A stretch of 64,000 bases of DNA from Faecalibacterium sp. An122. Its GTDB lineage: Bacteria; Bacillota; Clostridia; Oscillospirales; Ruminococcaceae. The DNA lies in the NCBI RefSeq assembly GCF_002160895.1, contig NZ_NFLL01000008.1, forward strand, positions 1 to 64,000. The letters are read 5' to 3'. The position numbers and the translations under genes were made by a program. Each line of letters begins with the position of its first letter. The first letter of the stretch is position 1. Positions 1-7,364 of the stretch are shown piece after piece. The notes beneath the pieces were generated by a model. The model was not told the origin of the DNA, made no database searches, and worked only from the letters and a program-made list of their open reading frames with translations.

Positions 1-79
1 CGAACACAGAAGTTAAGCTCACTTGTGCCGAAGATAGTTGGCTGGACACGGCCTGTGAAAATAGGTAGATGCCGGCTTC
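1..79 (+). rRNA. rrf: 5S ribosomal RNA, 3' part
   Basis: The window opens inside a 5S rRNA. The conserved 5S segment CGAACACAGAAGTTAAGCTC is at positions 1-20 and the remaining sequence ends at the 3' closing-stem strand near 79. The 5' part lies outside the window. A strong terminator follows directly, so this is probably the last gene of an rRNA operon. Confidence 0.9.
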
Positions 80-84
80 TCTAC

Positions 85-116
85 AAAACCCCTGAGGATA
101 AATCCTCGGGGGTTTT
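85..116 (+). terminator. rho-independent terminator after 5S rRNA
   Basis: A 14-bp stem (85-98 pairs with 103-116) closes a TAAA loop and ends in a run of T. It separates the rRNA transcript from the phosphoesterase gene. Confidence 0.9.
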
Positions 117-150
117 CTCATATCGGGAAAGAAGGACGGAGGAGGGAACG

Positions 151-993
151 ATGGTCAAATTTCTGAAAAGAGCGATGCTGTTGGTTTTGCTTTTGGCTTT
201 GCTGGGAGCGGCGGTGCTGTTTTATGCCCTGAAGGTGGAGCCCTACCGACTGAAAATCGATCATCGGACCTTTTCCAGCGGCCTGACCCAGGAACTGCGG
301 GTGGTCCAGGTGTCGGATATCCAGATCAGCGAACACTACACCACCCGGAACCTGGAACAGCTGGTGGACCGGGTCAATCAGCAGAATCCCGATTTGTTTC
401 TCTTCACCGGGGACCTGTACGAGGTCTACAACACCTATCATCAGGATGAGGATTTAATCCGGATTTTGTCCCGGATTCAAGCGCCCTATGGAAAATTCGC
501 CATCTGGGGCAATCGGGACCGGGGCGGGGGCGCGGTGCGCACCTATGAATCCATCATGGAACAGAGCGGATTTCAGATTCTGTGCAACGAGGGCGTGACG
601 GTGACGCTGGAGAGCGGCGACACGGTCTTTTTGGCGGGGCTGGATGATGCCTTGCTGGGAGAACCCAACATCGACGGGGTGCTGGAGGATGTTCCCGCCC
701 AGCAGCCGGGCTATTCCATTCTGATGACCCATGAGCCCGACACCGCCGACCTGTATGCGGACCTGGGGTTTGACCTGATTTTGGCGGGCCACAGTCATGG
801 CGGACAGGTCAGTCTGCCGTTTCTTCCTCACATTACAACCTCCATGGCCAGAAAGTATCTGGACGGCCTGTATCCTCTCAACGATCAGACCACCCTGTAT
901 GTCCACTCCGGGATTGGAACTTCCCGCTATCCGATCCGGCTGGGAGTCGTGCCCGAAATCGCCGTCTTTGACCTGAAACCGGCTGCGGAATAA
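151..993 (+). CDS. membrane-anchored metallophosphoesterase (YkuE-like)
   Basis: This 280-residue protein starts at ATG 151 behind GGAGGAGGG. An in-frame upstream extension would run through the rRNA terminator, so I reject it. Residues about 6-26 form one membrane anchor, leaving a calcineurin-fold domain on the outer face. Visible motifs are GD (86-87), H193 and GHSHGG (212-217). Two usual active-site residues differ: the first D-x-H motif reads D-I-Q (Gln57) and GNHD reads GNRD (Arg121). The fold assignment is secure; the substrate is not. Members of the YkuE group are usually called phosphodiesterases. The altered residues may change the metal site or catalysis. Confidence 0.8.
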   Translation: MVKFLKRAMLLVLLLALLGAAVLFYALKVEPYRLKIDHRTFSSGLTQELRVVQVSDIQISEHYTTRNLEQLVDRVNQQNPDLFLFTGDLYEVYNTYHQDEDLIRILSRIQAPYGKFAIWGNRDRGGGAVRTYESIMEQSGFQILCNEGVTVTLESGDTVFLAGLDDALLGEPNIDGVLEDVPAQQPGYSILMTHEPDTADLYADLGFDLILAGHSHGGQVSLPFLPHITTSMARKYLDGLYPLNDQTTLYVHSGIGTSRYPIRLGVVPEIAVFDLKPAAE

Positions 994-1049
994 ATCCGCG
1001 CGTAGATAAAAGAACATCCCTCGCGCCCAAAGGTGCGGGGGATGTTTGC

Positions 1050-1244
1050 TTATTCGTCCAGGAAAAAGACTTCGTCCACATGGAGTCCCAGCAGCCGGGC
1101 CAGTTTCATGGCCAGAGCCAGGGTGGGGTCGTATTTGTTGTTCTCGATGGCGATGATGGTCTGCCGGCTGACCCCCAGCATCTGGGCCAGATCTTCCTGC
1201 CGGAGGCCTGCCTGCTTGCGCAGCTGTTTGACGTTGTTCCGCAT
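1050..1244 (-). CDS. small XRE/Cro-type HTH regulator
   Basis: A 64-residue protein that is almost entirely one helix-turn-helix domain. The segment GVSRQTIIAIENNKYDP (residues about 24-40) is the recognition-helix region typical of YozG/YgzD-like minimal repressors. It lies 6 bp downstream of the membrane-protein gene on the same strand and is clearly co-transcribed with it. Two 25-bp operator-like repeats overlap the promoter of the pair, so autoregulation is likely. These regulators usually control a linked membrane protein; the signal sensed is unknown. Confidence 0.85.
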   Translation of the reverse strand: MRNNVKQLRKQAGLRQEDLAQMLGVSRQTIIAIENNKYDPTLALAMKLARLLGLHVDEVFFLDE

Positions 1245-1250
1245 GGCTGT

Positions 1251-1577
1251 TTACACCCGCAGCAGCAGGACGCCCGCCGCCAGCACAAAAGCTCCCAGCG
1301 CGGCAGCTGCCCCCAGAACCTGGGCGGCCCGGTTGGGCTCCGGGGATTCCTCATCCCCGCGGACCATTTCCTGTTTGAACAAAATCTGCGAAATTCCCTG
1401 GACGCACACCGCCAGGCAGAGGATCAGCCCCGGCACCAGGTCGGGCGGCATTTTGTACAAAACAGCGTTGGCCCAGTTGGCGCAGGTGGACCCGGCCAGA
1501 GCGCCCAACACCACCTTATAGGCCAGCTCCTCGGCCCGAAGCTGGATACTGCGGTCCATTTCATCCATTTTCTTCAT
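1251..1577 (-). CDS. small membrane protein paired with an XRE regulator
   Basis: A 108-residue protein starting at ATG 1577 after AGGAGG. It has a charged N-terminus and three or so hydrophobic segments (about residues 21-36, 44-63 and 85-106). I do not recognise a specific family. The layout, with a small integral membrane protein followed within a few bases by a minimal HTH repressor, recurs elsewhere in this window at 58.1 kb. Function is unknown; a stress or envelope role is only a guess. Confidence 0.7.
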   Translation of the reverse strand: MKKMDEMDRSIQLRAEELAYKVVLGALAGSTCANWANAVLYKMPPDLVPGLILCLAVCVQGISQILFKQEMVRGDEESPEPNRAAQVLGAAAALGAFVLAAGVLLLRV

Positions 1578-1593
1578 GGCAGATACCTCCTCT

Positions 1594-1664
1594 GAAATGT
1601 CAAATACTCTTTACATTTTCAGTATAGCAGACCGGGAGAAAATGTCAATATGTTTTTACATTTT
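1594..1664 (-). promoter_or_regulatory. promoter with two 25-bp operator-like repeats
   Basis: On the minus strand TTGACA (1643-1648), a 16-bp spacer and TATACT (1621-1626) form a promoter for the 1577-1050 operon. Two 25-bp copies lie at 1594-1619 and 1639-1664, offset by 45 bp. Each keeps the outer arms AAATGTCAA and TTTACATTTT around a variable centre, making an imperfect AAATGT-N12-ACATTT palindrome. One copy covers the -35 element and the other lies just downstream of the -10, as expected for a repressor. The adjacent XRE protein is the obvious candidate ligand. Confidence 0.7.
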
Positions 1665-1713
1665 GGGCCGAAAAAAGCCCCTGTGCCTTTTCCGCACAGG
1701 GGATGCAGGGGGT

Positions 1714-2250
1714 TCAGCGGGCGGGATCGGTGGCCTGACGCAGTTCGGCTTCGGACTGCGGGGTGAGCCACTTGCCAAAGATCTGGGACTGGATTTTGGG
1801 TGCGTAGCCCAAATCCTGATACCCCAGCTTGTGCAAAAGGGCCCGGCTGGGCAGATTTTCCGCCTCGGTGAAGCAGATGAACTCCTGTTCGGGGAAGCGG
1901 CTGTGCAGAAGTTCCAGCAGGGCGGACAGGGCCTCATAGGCATAGCCCCGCCGGTGGTGCCGGTAGGAAAAGGTATAGCCCAGAGAGATGGCCCCATCCT
2001 GGGGCATCACCACAATTTCACCGATCATTTCGCCGGTGTCCCGCAGGGCTACCGCCAGCAGGGCGGACTGTTCCAGGCCGAGCACATCGCTGCTCCGGCG
2101 CTCCACCAGGGCGGCAATGCCCTCCCGGTCCCGGACCTGGCCCCGCTGGTAGCGGGCGCAAAGTTCGTTGTTGCGGTAATCGTACATGGTGTCTGCATCC
2201 TCCGGCGTAACATTGCGGAGAATCAGGCGCTGGGTGGTGAGAAAAACCAT
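1714..2250 (-). CDS. GNAT-family N-acetyltransferase (RimJ/RimL type)
   Basis: A 178-residue single-domain GNAT. It begins with the family's usual TxRLILRNVTPEDAD stretch (residues about 6-20), and the acetyl-CoA-binding region is the RHHRRGYAYEAL segment near residues 97-108. Proteins of this subgroup acetylate N-termini of ribosomal proteins or small molecules; the target cannot be told from sequence. It is monocistronic, with an AGGAGGAGCC ribosome site just upstream of ATG 2250. Confidence 0.85.
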   Translation of the reverse strand: MVFLTTQRLILRNVTPEDADTMYDYRNNELCARYQRGQVRDREGIAALVERRSSDVLGLEQSALLAVALRDTGEMIGEIVVMPQDGAISLGYTFSYRHHRRGYAYEALSALLELLHSRFPEQEFICFTEAENLPSRALLHKLGYQDLGYAPKIQSQIFGKWLTPQSEAELRQATDPAR

Positions 2251-2332
2251 AGGCTCCTCCTCTCGTTTCTGTCAGTGTAGCACAGGCGGAGGCCGCTGTC
2301 CATCCGACGCAAAGAAAACTTTGCAGAATCTA

Positions 2333-2383
2333 TTGACAAGTAAACTTGTCTGTGCTATCCTGAATATGCAAACAAAACTTGTC
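2333..2383 (+). promoter_or_regulatory. promoter with GACAAGT-N2-ACTTGTC operator, copy 1
   Basis: TTGACA (2333-2338), a 17-bp spacer and TATCCT (2356-2361) form a sigma-A promoter. A perfect 7-bp inverted repeat, GACAAGT-AA-ACTTGTC (2335-2350), overlaps the -35 element. A further half-site ACTTGTC lies at 2377-2383. The same promoter, palindrome and half-site, with identical spacing, occur at 58083-58133 ahead of a related gene, so this is very likely a shared repressor operator. Confidence 0.8.
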
Positions 2384-2405
2384 GTACCTGAGGGGAGGAG
2401 ATCCA

Positions 2406-2720
2406 ATGGACAAAGAAGAAATTTTGGCCAAGAGCCGTCAGGAAAACCGCAACGGCGACGAGCGGGACCGGGAGATTGCGTCCAGGTCCGCTCTGGTGGG
2501 CTTTGTGGGAATGTCGGCGGCCTATGTGGTGATGCTGCTGCTGGAAGTATTTTTGAAGGGCCGCACGGGTTACAACCTGATCGTTCTGTTCTCGGTGTTT
2601 CTGGCCTCCAGCGGCATCAGCCGCTACCGGATGAGCGGGAGCAAAATCTATCTGTTCGCCGCTGCCTGCTGGATTCTCAGCGCGGTGGTCTGGTTCGTCC
2701 TCTATCTGTGGAGAGGCTGA
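2406..2720 (+). CDS. small membrane protein, DUF6442-like (paralogue of 58155-58481)
   Basis: A 104-residue protein starting at ATG 2406 behind GGGGAGGAG. The N-terminus MDKEEILAKSRQE is nearly the same as that of the 58.15-kb protein and is followed by a charged stretch and three hydrophobic segments (about residues 28-46, 53-69 and 80-100). This is the pattern of the clostridial DUF6442 group; I assign it from memory of the N-terminus and layout. Unlike the second copy, it has no HTH gene directly downstream; the nearby XRE gene is convergent. It shares the second copy's operator and is probably under the same regulator. Function unknown. Confidence 0.75.
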   Translation: MDKEEILAKSRQENRNGDERDREIASRSALVGFVGMSAAYVVMLLLEVFLKGRTGYNLIVLFSVFLASSGISRYRMSGSKIYLFAAACWILSAVVWFVLYLWRG

Positions 2721-2728
2721 TATAAGGA

Positions 2729-2765
2729 AAAACCCCTGCTTTCCGGGACGGACGGCAGGGGTTTT
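2729..2765. terminator. bidirectional terminator
   Basis: An 11-bp stem (AAAACCCCTGC pairing with GCAGGGGTTTT) has A-rich and T-rich flanks. It can end both the + gene at 2406-2720 and the convergent minus gene at 3215-2769. Confidence 0.85.
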
Positions 2766-2768
2766 GGT

Positions 2769-3215
2769 TTATTTCTTGTTCCAGGTGTGGCCCAGAATGT
2801 CTTTCAGCACCAGCATGGCATCCAGCTGGTTGTAGCCGTACCGCTTCTGGAGGCTGTCCAGCAGCTGATGCAGCCGGGCGGCGTAGTCCGCCATGTCCAC
2901 CGTCTCCTGGTAGGTGTTCAGAACCGGGTACTTTTTGCCCCAGACGGCGGTCCAGTTCACTTTCTGCTGCTTCTCCTCGCTGATGCTGTCGATGGCCTGC
3001 TGGATTTCCTGCACGTCGGGGTCCAGCTCGATCAGCTCGTCCAGGGTCATGTGATACAGCACCGCCAGCTTTTTGGCCTGGCGGATGTCGGGCAGCGTCT
3101 CGTCCAGCTCCCACTTGGAGATGGTCTGGCGGCTGACCCCCAGTTTGGCGGCCACGTCCTCCTGGGACAGGCCGCTCTTTTTCCGGGCTTTGAAGAGATT
3201 GTTTCCTAAACGCAT
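2769..3215 (-). CDS. XRE-family HTH regulator with C-terminal sensory or partner domain
   Basis: A 148-residue protein; ATG 3215 follows AAGGAGG, which fixes the start against longer upstream extensions. Residues about 5-60 are a classical HTH (KSGLSQEDVAAKLGVSRQTI). The remaining 85 residues are helical and charged, with no recognised domain. Proteins of this shape are common orphan regulators in Clostridia. It converges on the DUF6442-like gene and diverges from the M23 gene; whether it controls either is unknown. Confidence 0.8.
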   Translation of the reverse strand: MRLGNNLFKARKKSGLSQEDVAAKLGVSRQTISKWELDETLPDIRQAKKLAVLYHMTLDELIELDPDVQEIQQAIDSISEEKQQKVNWTAVWGKKYPVLNTYQETVDMADYAARLHQLLDSLQKRYGYNQLDAMLVLKDILGHTWNKK

Positions 3216-3423
3216 GGCGCTCGCCTCCTTTTTTGCACCATTATAAAAGAGGGTGTGGAAAATGTCCACCAACGCCGCCTGCCATTTCCGCCCGTTTTCC
3301 TGACTTGGGGCTGGCCGCATTTTATCCCCGGAAAGTTGGCCTTTGGGTGAATATTCGGGCGGGAAGTGTCTCAAACTAAGGGCAACACCCGTACACAGGT
3401 TTCAACCGAAGGAGAATCAAACG

Positions 3424-4197
3424 ATGGAGCATATCAGGAATTTTCTGCGGGGCAAGGGCTTTGTGCTGGCTCTGCTGGCCTGCGTGGCGGCGGCTGCAGC
3501 CGTCGGCGTGTGGGCCGTGCGGACGGTCCGGGATCAGATGGCCGAGGATCTGGGCAAAAACCCCAGCCAGAGCATCACCGGGGAGGAGACCTTCCCCGGC
3601 ATCGACCCCGAAATCCAACAGGACACGGAGGAACAGCTATGGGAACAGGAATCCACCAGCGCGGCCCAGTCGGTGGCCGACGTGCCCGAATCCAGCTCGT
3701 CTGGCGCATCCTCTGGTGCGTCGTCTGGATCTGGTTCGGTGTCCGAACCTTCCGAGCTGCAAACCGAATCGCCCATTGCCAGCGCATCAGCCGGCTCGGG
3801 CTATACGCGGCCTGTCTCTGGTCAGGTGCTCGCCGTCTGGAGCGGGGACGAGCTGGTCTATAACGAGACCCTGGGCGACTGGCGCACCCACAACGGCACC
3901 GACTACGCCTGCAAGGCAGGGGAGGACGTGCTGGCCCCGGTGGCCGGCACCGTCGAGAGCCTGACCGCAGAGGGCAACTGGGGCGTGGTGGCCTCCATCC
4001 GTGACGCCGAGGGCCGTCTGTGGCGGATCTCGGCCCTGGAGGACGCCGCCGTCCAGCAGGGCGACGCCGTCACCTCCGGCCAGAAGCTGGGCCAGGCCGG
4101 CACCATCACCGGCGAGAGCGCCCTGGAATCCCATATCCATCTGGAAGTGCTGGATGGAGACAAATATCTGGACCCTGTCAAGCTGATCGGCAGCTGA
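3424..4197 (+). CDS. M23/LytM-domain membrane protein, SpoIIQ-like
   Basis: A 257-residue protein starting at ATG 3424. It has a short cytoplasmic tail, one membrane segment (about residues 12-33), a long Ser/Gly/Glu-rich linker (60-120) and a C-terminal LytM domain. Both zinc motifs are intact: H-x-G-x-D in THNGTDYAC (about residue 158) and H-x-H in SHIHLEV (about residue 240). Active SpoIIQ proteins of Clostridia have this layout and a similar domain start; they degrade peptidoglycan and anchor the SpoIIQ-SpoIIIAH channel around the forespore. No other sporulation gene is nearby, so a vegetative wall hydrolase is equally possible. A terminator follows. Confidence 0.7.
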   Translation: MEHIRNFLRGKGFVLALLACVAAAAAVGVWAVRTVRDQMAEDLGKNPSQSITGEETFPGIDPEIQQDTEEQLWEQESTSAAQSVADVPESSSSGASSGASSGSGSVSEPSELQTESPIASASAGSGYTRPVSGQVLAVWSGDELVYNETLGDWRTHNGTDYACKAGEDVLAPVAGTVESLTAEGNWGVVASIRDAEGRLWRISALEDAAVQQGDAVTSGQKLGQAGTITGESALESHIHLEVLDGDKYLDPVKLIGS

Positions 4198-4210
4198 CAG
4201 CATCATGGAA

Positions 4211-4247
4211 CGGCAGGCGCTGCGGCGTCCTGCCGCTCCTTTTTTTT
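4211..4247 (+). terminator. rho-independent terminator after the M23 gene
   Basis: CGGCAGG (4211-4217) pairs with CCTGCCG (4229-4235), followed by eight T residues at 4240-4247. Confidence 0.8.
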
Positions 4248-4252
4248 CGCGA

Positions 4253-4281
4253 TTGCTTTTGCGGCCCGATTCTGGTATTAT
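4253..4281 (+). promoter_or_regulatory. promoter of the flavoprotein gene
   Basis: TTGCTT (4253-4258), a 17-bp spacer and TATTAT (4276-4281) sit about 40 bp before the start codon at 4321. Confidence 0.6.
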
Positions 4282-4320
4282 TAAAAAGTACGGAATCTGA
4301 CGAAAAAGGGGCGTTCATCC

Positions 4321-5592
4321 ATGGCAGAAGTTCTGATCGTGGGGGCGGGCGCGGCGGGCCTGATGGCCGCCGGCGCCGCTGCACGGCGGGGGCACAGCGT
4401 GACGGTGCTGGAGCACACCGACAAGCCGGGACAGAAAATTCTGGTCACCGGCAAGGGCCGGTGCAACCTCACCAACGACTGCGACGAGGAGGAATTTCTG
4501 CGCCATGTGCGCACCAACGGGCGGTTTTTGTATTCCTCCCTCTATGCCTTCCCGCCCGCCAAAACCATGGAATTGTTTGAGAGCCTGGGGGTCGCCCTCA
4601 AGGTGGAACGGGGACGCCGGGTGTTCCCGGTGTCGGACAAGGCCGCTGAGGTGCGGCAGGCCCTGCTGGACTATGCCGCGGGGGCAAAGATCCTCCACGA
4701 CGGGGCCGAGGCCCTGCTGCTGGAACCGCTGGACCCGCCCGCTCCCTCCGCCGACGGCAAAAAGCCCAAGAAGGGCCCCGCCTGCCGCTGTCTGGGCGTC
4801 AAGGGAACCTCGGGCAGGAGCTACCGGGCGGACTGCGTCCTGGTGGCCACCGGCGGCATGAGCTACCCGGTCACCGGGTCCACCGGCGACGGCTACCGTC
4901 TGGCCCGTCAGGCGGGCCACACCATTGTGGAACCGGTGCCCAGCCTGGTGAGCCTGGTCTCCCGGGACCCCGACTGCAAAAAGATGATGGGGCTGGCCCT
5001 CAAAAACGTGAAGCTCACCCTTTTTGAGGACAACAAGGCCATTTTCAGCGAACAGGGCGAGATGCTGTTCACCCATTTCGGCATCAGCGGGCCCTTGACC
5101 CTCAGCGCATCCAGCCATCTGGGGGATATGAAAAAACACCGCTATCATGTGGAAATTGACTTGAAGCCTGCTCTCAGTGAGGAGCAGCTGTATGACCGCA
5201 TCACCCGGGACTTTGCCCTGCTGGCCAACCATGCGGCCCAGGGGGCCCTGGTCAAGCTGCTGCCGGCCAGCATGCAGCCGGTGATGGTGGAGCGGTGGGG
5301 CATCGACCCCGCCACCCGGGCCAACCAGATCACCCGGGAACAGAAGCGGGAACTGGTGCGTCTGTGCAAGCACTGGACCGTTTCGGTGGACCAGCGGGGC
5401 GATTTGGCCCACGCGGTCATCACGTCGGGAGGCGTATCGGTGCGGGAGGTGGACCCCCGCACCATGGAGAGCAAAAAAGCCGCGAACCTCTATTTCGCGG
5501 GGGAAGTGCTGGACGTGGACGCCTACACCGGCGGGTACAACCTGCAAATCGCCTTCTGCACCGGGCAGGCCTTCGCGGCCAACCTGGACTGA
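4321..5592 (+). CDS. BaiN/HI0933-family FAD-dependent oxidoreductase
   Basis: A 423-residue flavoprotein. An N-terminal Rossmann FAD site (VGAGAAGLMAAGAAARRG, about residues 7-24) is followed by the family signature GKGRCNLTN (about 44-52) and, near the C-terminus, GEVLDVDAYTGGYNLQ. Length matches the HI0933/YhiN family. Members were linked to bile-acid 7-dehydroxylation as BaiN, but most are housekeeping flavoproteins of unknown substrate, and nothing here is a bai gene. The family and FAD use are secure; the reaction is not. It probably starts a run of + strand genes through cmk and plsC. Confidence 0.85.
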   Translation: MAEVLIVGAGAAGLMAAGAAARRGHSVTVLEHTDKPGQKILVTGKGRCNLTNDCDEEEFLRHVRTNGRFLYSSLYAFPPAKTMELFESLGVALKVERGRRVFPVSDKAAEVRQALLDYAAGAKILHDGAEALLLEPLDPPAPSADGKKPKKGPACRCLGVKGTSGRSYRADCVLVATGGMSYPVTGSTGDGYRLARQAGHTIVEPVPSLVSLVSRDPDCKKMMGLALKNVKLTLFEDNKAIFSEQGEMLFTHFGISGPLTLSASSHLGDMKKHRYHVEIDLKPALSEEQLYDRITRDFALLANHAAQGALVKLLPASMQPVMVERWGIDPATRANQITREQKRELVRLCKHWTVSVDQRGDLAHAVITSGGVSVREVDPRTMESKKAANLYFAGEVLDVDAYTGGYNLQIAFCTGQAFAANLD

Positions 5593-5622
5593 GGCGCTTT
5601 GACATAAAGGAGGTAACAACCT

Positions 5623-5943
5623 ATGATTATTACGACGACACCGTCCGTGGAGGGAATGCGGATTGTGGAATACAAGGGAATTGTCTGCGGCGAGGTGATC
5701 TCGGGCGTCAACTTCATCCGGGATATCGCTGCATCCTTCACCAACTTTTTGGGCGGCCGGTCGGGCAGCTATGAAGACGAGCTGATCCAGGCCCGCCAGA
5801 ACGCTCTGGCCGAAATGCAGGAGCGGGCGTCCGCCATGGGCGCCAACGCCATTGTGGGGGTGGACATCGACTATGAGGTCCTGGGCACCGACAATGGGAT
5901 GCTGATGGTCACAGCCAGCGGCACGGCTGTGGTCCTGGGGTAA
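5623..5943 (+). CDS. YbjQ/UPF0145 family protein
   Basis: A 106-residue protein behind AAGGAGGTAAC. It has the family hallmarks: an N-terminal [18 protein letters not shown] start, the GEVISGVNF turn, the [16 protein letters not shown] helix, and the [12 protein letters not shown] strand. YbjQ proteins form pentameric rings in solved structures and are annotated as heavy-metal-binding only by tradition. No metal-binding cysteine cluster is visible. Function unknown; the family call is firm. Confidence 0.9.
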   Translation: MIITTTPSVEGMRIVEYKGIVCGEVISGVNFIRDIAASFTNFLGGRSGSYEDELIQARQNALAEMQERASAMGANAIVGVDIDYEVLGTDNGMLMVTASGTAVVLG

Positions 5944-6003
5944 AAACGAAAAAAGTTTCAGGCGGCGGGAATGTTCCGCCTGCCGGAAGGAGAATATAGA
6001 AGT

Positions 6004-6675
6004 ATGATATCGGTTGCGATCGACGGTCCTGCCGGGGCGGGCAAATCCACCCTGGCCCGGCAGCTGGCCCGGGACCTGGGATATATTTATGTGGACACCG
6101 GCGCCATGTACCGGTCGGTGGGGCTGTACGCCCTGCGGGCCGGGCAGGACCCTGCCGACCAGGCAGCGGTCAACCGGCTGCTGCCCGAAATTCAGCTGCG
6201 TCTGGCTGTGCTGGACGGCGAACAGCATATTTATTTGAATGACGAGGACGTCAGCGGCCTGATCCGCACCGAACAGGTGGGGATGGCCGCCTCGGCTGTG
6301 GGTGCGAATCCCACGGTGCGGGCCTTCCTGCTGGATCTCCAGCGCAATATGGCCAAGACCGGGAACATCCTGATGGACGGCCGGGACATCGGCACGGTGA
6401 TCCTGCCCAACGCCACCGTCAAGATCTTCCTGACCGCCAGCCCTGAGGCCCGGGCACGCCGCCGCTGGCTGGAATACCAGCAGGCCGGCCGCAGCGAGAG
6501 CTTTGAGGAAGTGCTGGCCGACGTCAAGCGCCGGGACGAACAGGACGGCAGCCGCGCCGCGGCGCCCCTGCGCCAGGCCGAGGACGCCGTCCTGCTGGAC
6601 ACCTCGGACATGGACCTGGCCCAGAGCCTGGACGCCATGAAACAAATCATCAAAGAGCGTGTGGGGGAAATGTGA
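6004..6675 (+). CDS. cmk: cytidylate kinase
   Basis: A 223-residue (d)CMP kinase that makes CDP or dCDP from ATP and CMP or dCMP. The P-loop GPAGAGKSTLA (about residues 8-18), the DTGAMYRSVGLYA nucleotide-binding segment (about 33-45) and GRDIGTVILP (about 131-140) are all intact. ATG 6004 follows GGAAGGAGAA; a longer in-frame extension lacks a ribosome site. The stop overlaps the plsC start as ATGA, so the two are translationally coupled, the common cmk-plsC-ispH order of Clostridia. Confidence 0.97.
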   Translation: MISVAIDGPAGAGKSTLARQLARDLGYIYVDTGAMYRSVGLYALRAGQDPADQAAVNRLLPEIQLRLAVLDGEQHIYLNDEDVSGLIRTEQVGMAASAVGANPTVRAFLLDLQRNMAKTGNILMDGRDIGTVILPNATVKIFLTASPEARARRRWLEYQQAGRSESFEEVLADVKRRDEQDGSRAAAPLRQAEDAVLLDTSDMDLAQSLDAMKQIIKERVGEM

Positions 6676-7316
6676 TGCTGTATCCTATCCTTCTGTCGGG
6701 GGCATGGGTGATTTTTCATCTCCTGTTCCGCATCCAGGTGATCGGACGGGAAAACCTGAAAAAAATCCAGTCGGCCGGCTTCATCCTGGCGCCCACCCAT
6801 ATCTCGGCCATCGACCCGGTGTTCGTCGCCATTGCCCGGTTCTGGGGCAAGCGGATGGTGGTCTTTGGCAAAAAGGAACTGTTTGAGATCAACCCGGTGG
6901 TCACCTGGTTCCTCAAACAGTGCGGATGTGTGATGGTCCGCGGCACCAAGGACGAGATGGAAACCCTCCAGAACACCATCGAAGAGTGCAAAAAGGGCCG
7001 CGGCCTGCTGCTGTTCCCCGAGGGAACCCGCGAAAAAGAGGGCAAGCTGATCCAGCCCAAGAGCGGAATGTTTGTGGTGGCGGCGGGAGCCGGCACCGAC
7101 GTGATCCCCTGCCGGGTGCTGTACGGCACCCCCGACGGACACATGCGTCTGTTCTGCCGGGTGCGGGTGGTCTTTGGGGAGCCCATGCCGGCCGCCCAGT
7201 TCGCCATGGAGAGCCGCCGCGACATCAAGACCCTGCGGGCCAACAAGCAGGCCCTGACCGACGCCTGGATTGACCTGGGCCAGCGGTATGGATTTGATGG
7301 CGCTGCCTCTGCATAA
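6675..7316 (+). CDS. plsC: 1-acyl-sn-glycerol-3-phosphate acyltransferase
   Basis: A 213-residue membrane-associated acyltransferase that converts lysophosphatidate to phosphatidate. It has an N-terminal hydrophobic segment and the four PlsC blocks. The catalytic H-x4-D motif reads THISAID (about residues 39-45) and the substrate-binding block reads FPEGTREKEGKL (about 112-123). The start overlaps the cmk stop; a GTG one codon upstream (6672) is also possible. Next in line is ispH, 48 bp downstream. Confidence 0.93.
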   Translation: MLYPILLSGAWVIFHLLFRIQVIGRENLKKIQSAGFILAPTHISAIDPVFVAIARFWGKRMVVFGKKELFEINPVVTWFLKQCGCVMVRGTKDEMETLQNTIEECKKGRGLLLFPEGTREKEGKLIQPKSGMFVVAAGAGTDVIPCRVLYGTPDGHMRLFCRVRVVFGEPMPAAQFAMESRRDIKTLRANKQALTDAWIDLGQRYGFDGAASA

Positions 7317-7364
7317 ATTCACCCGCAGTGCGCATACTGACATTATGTCCGGAGGAACCGCGCT

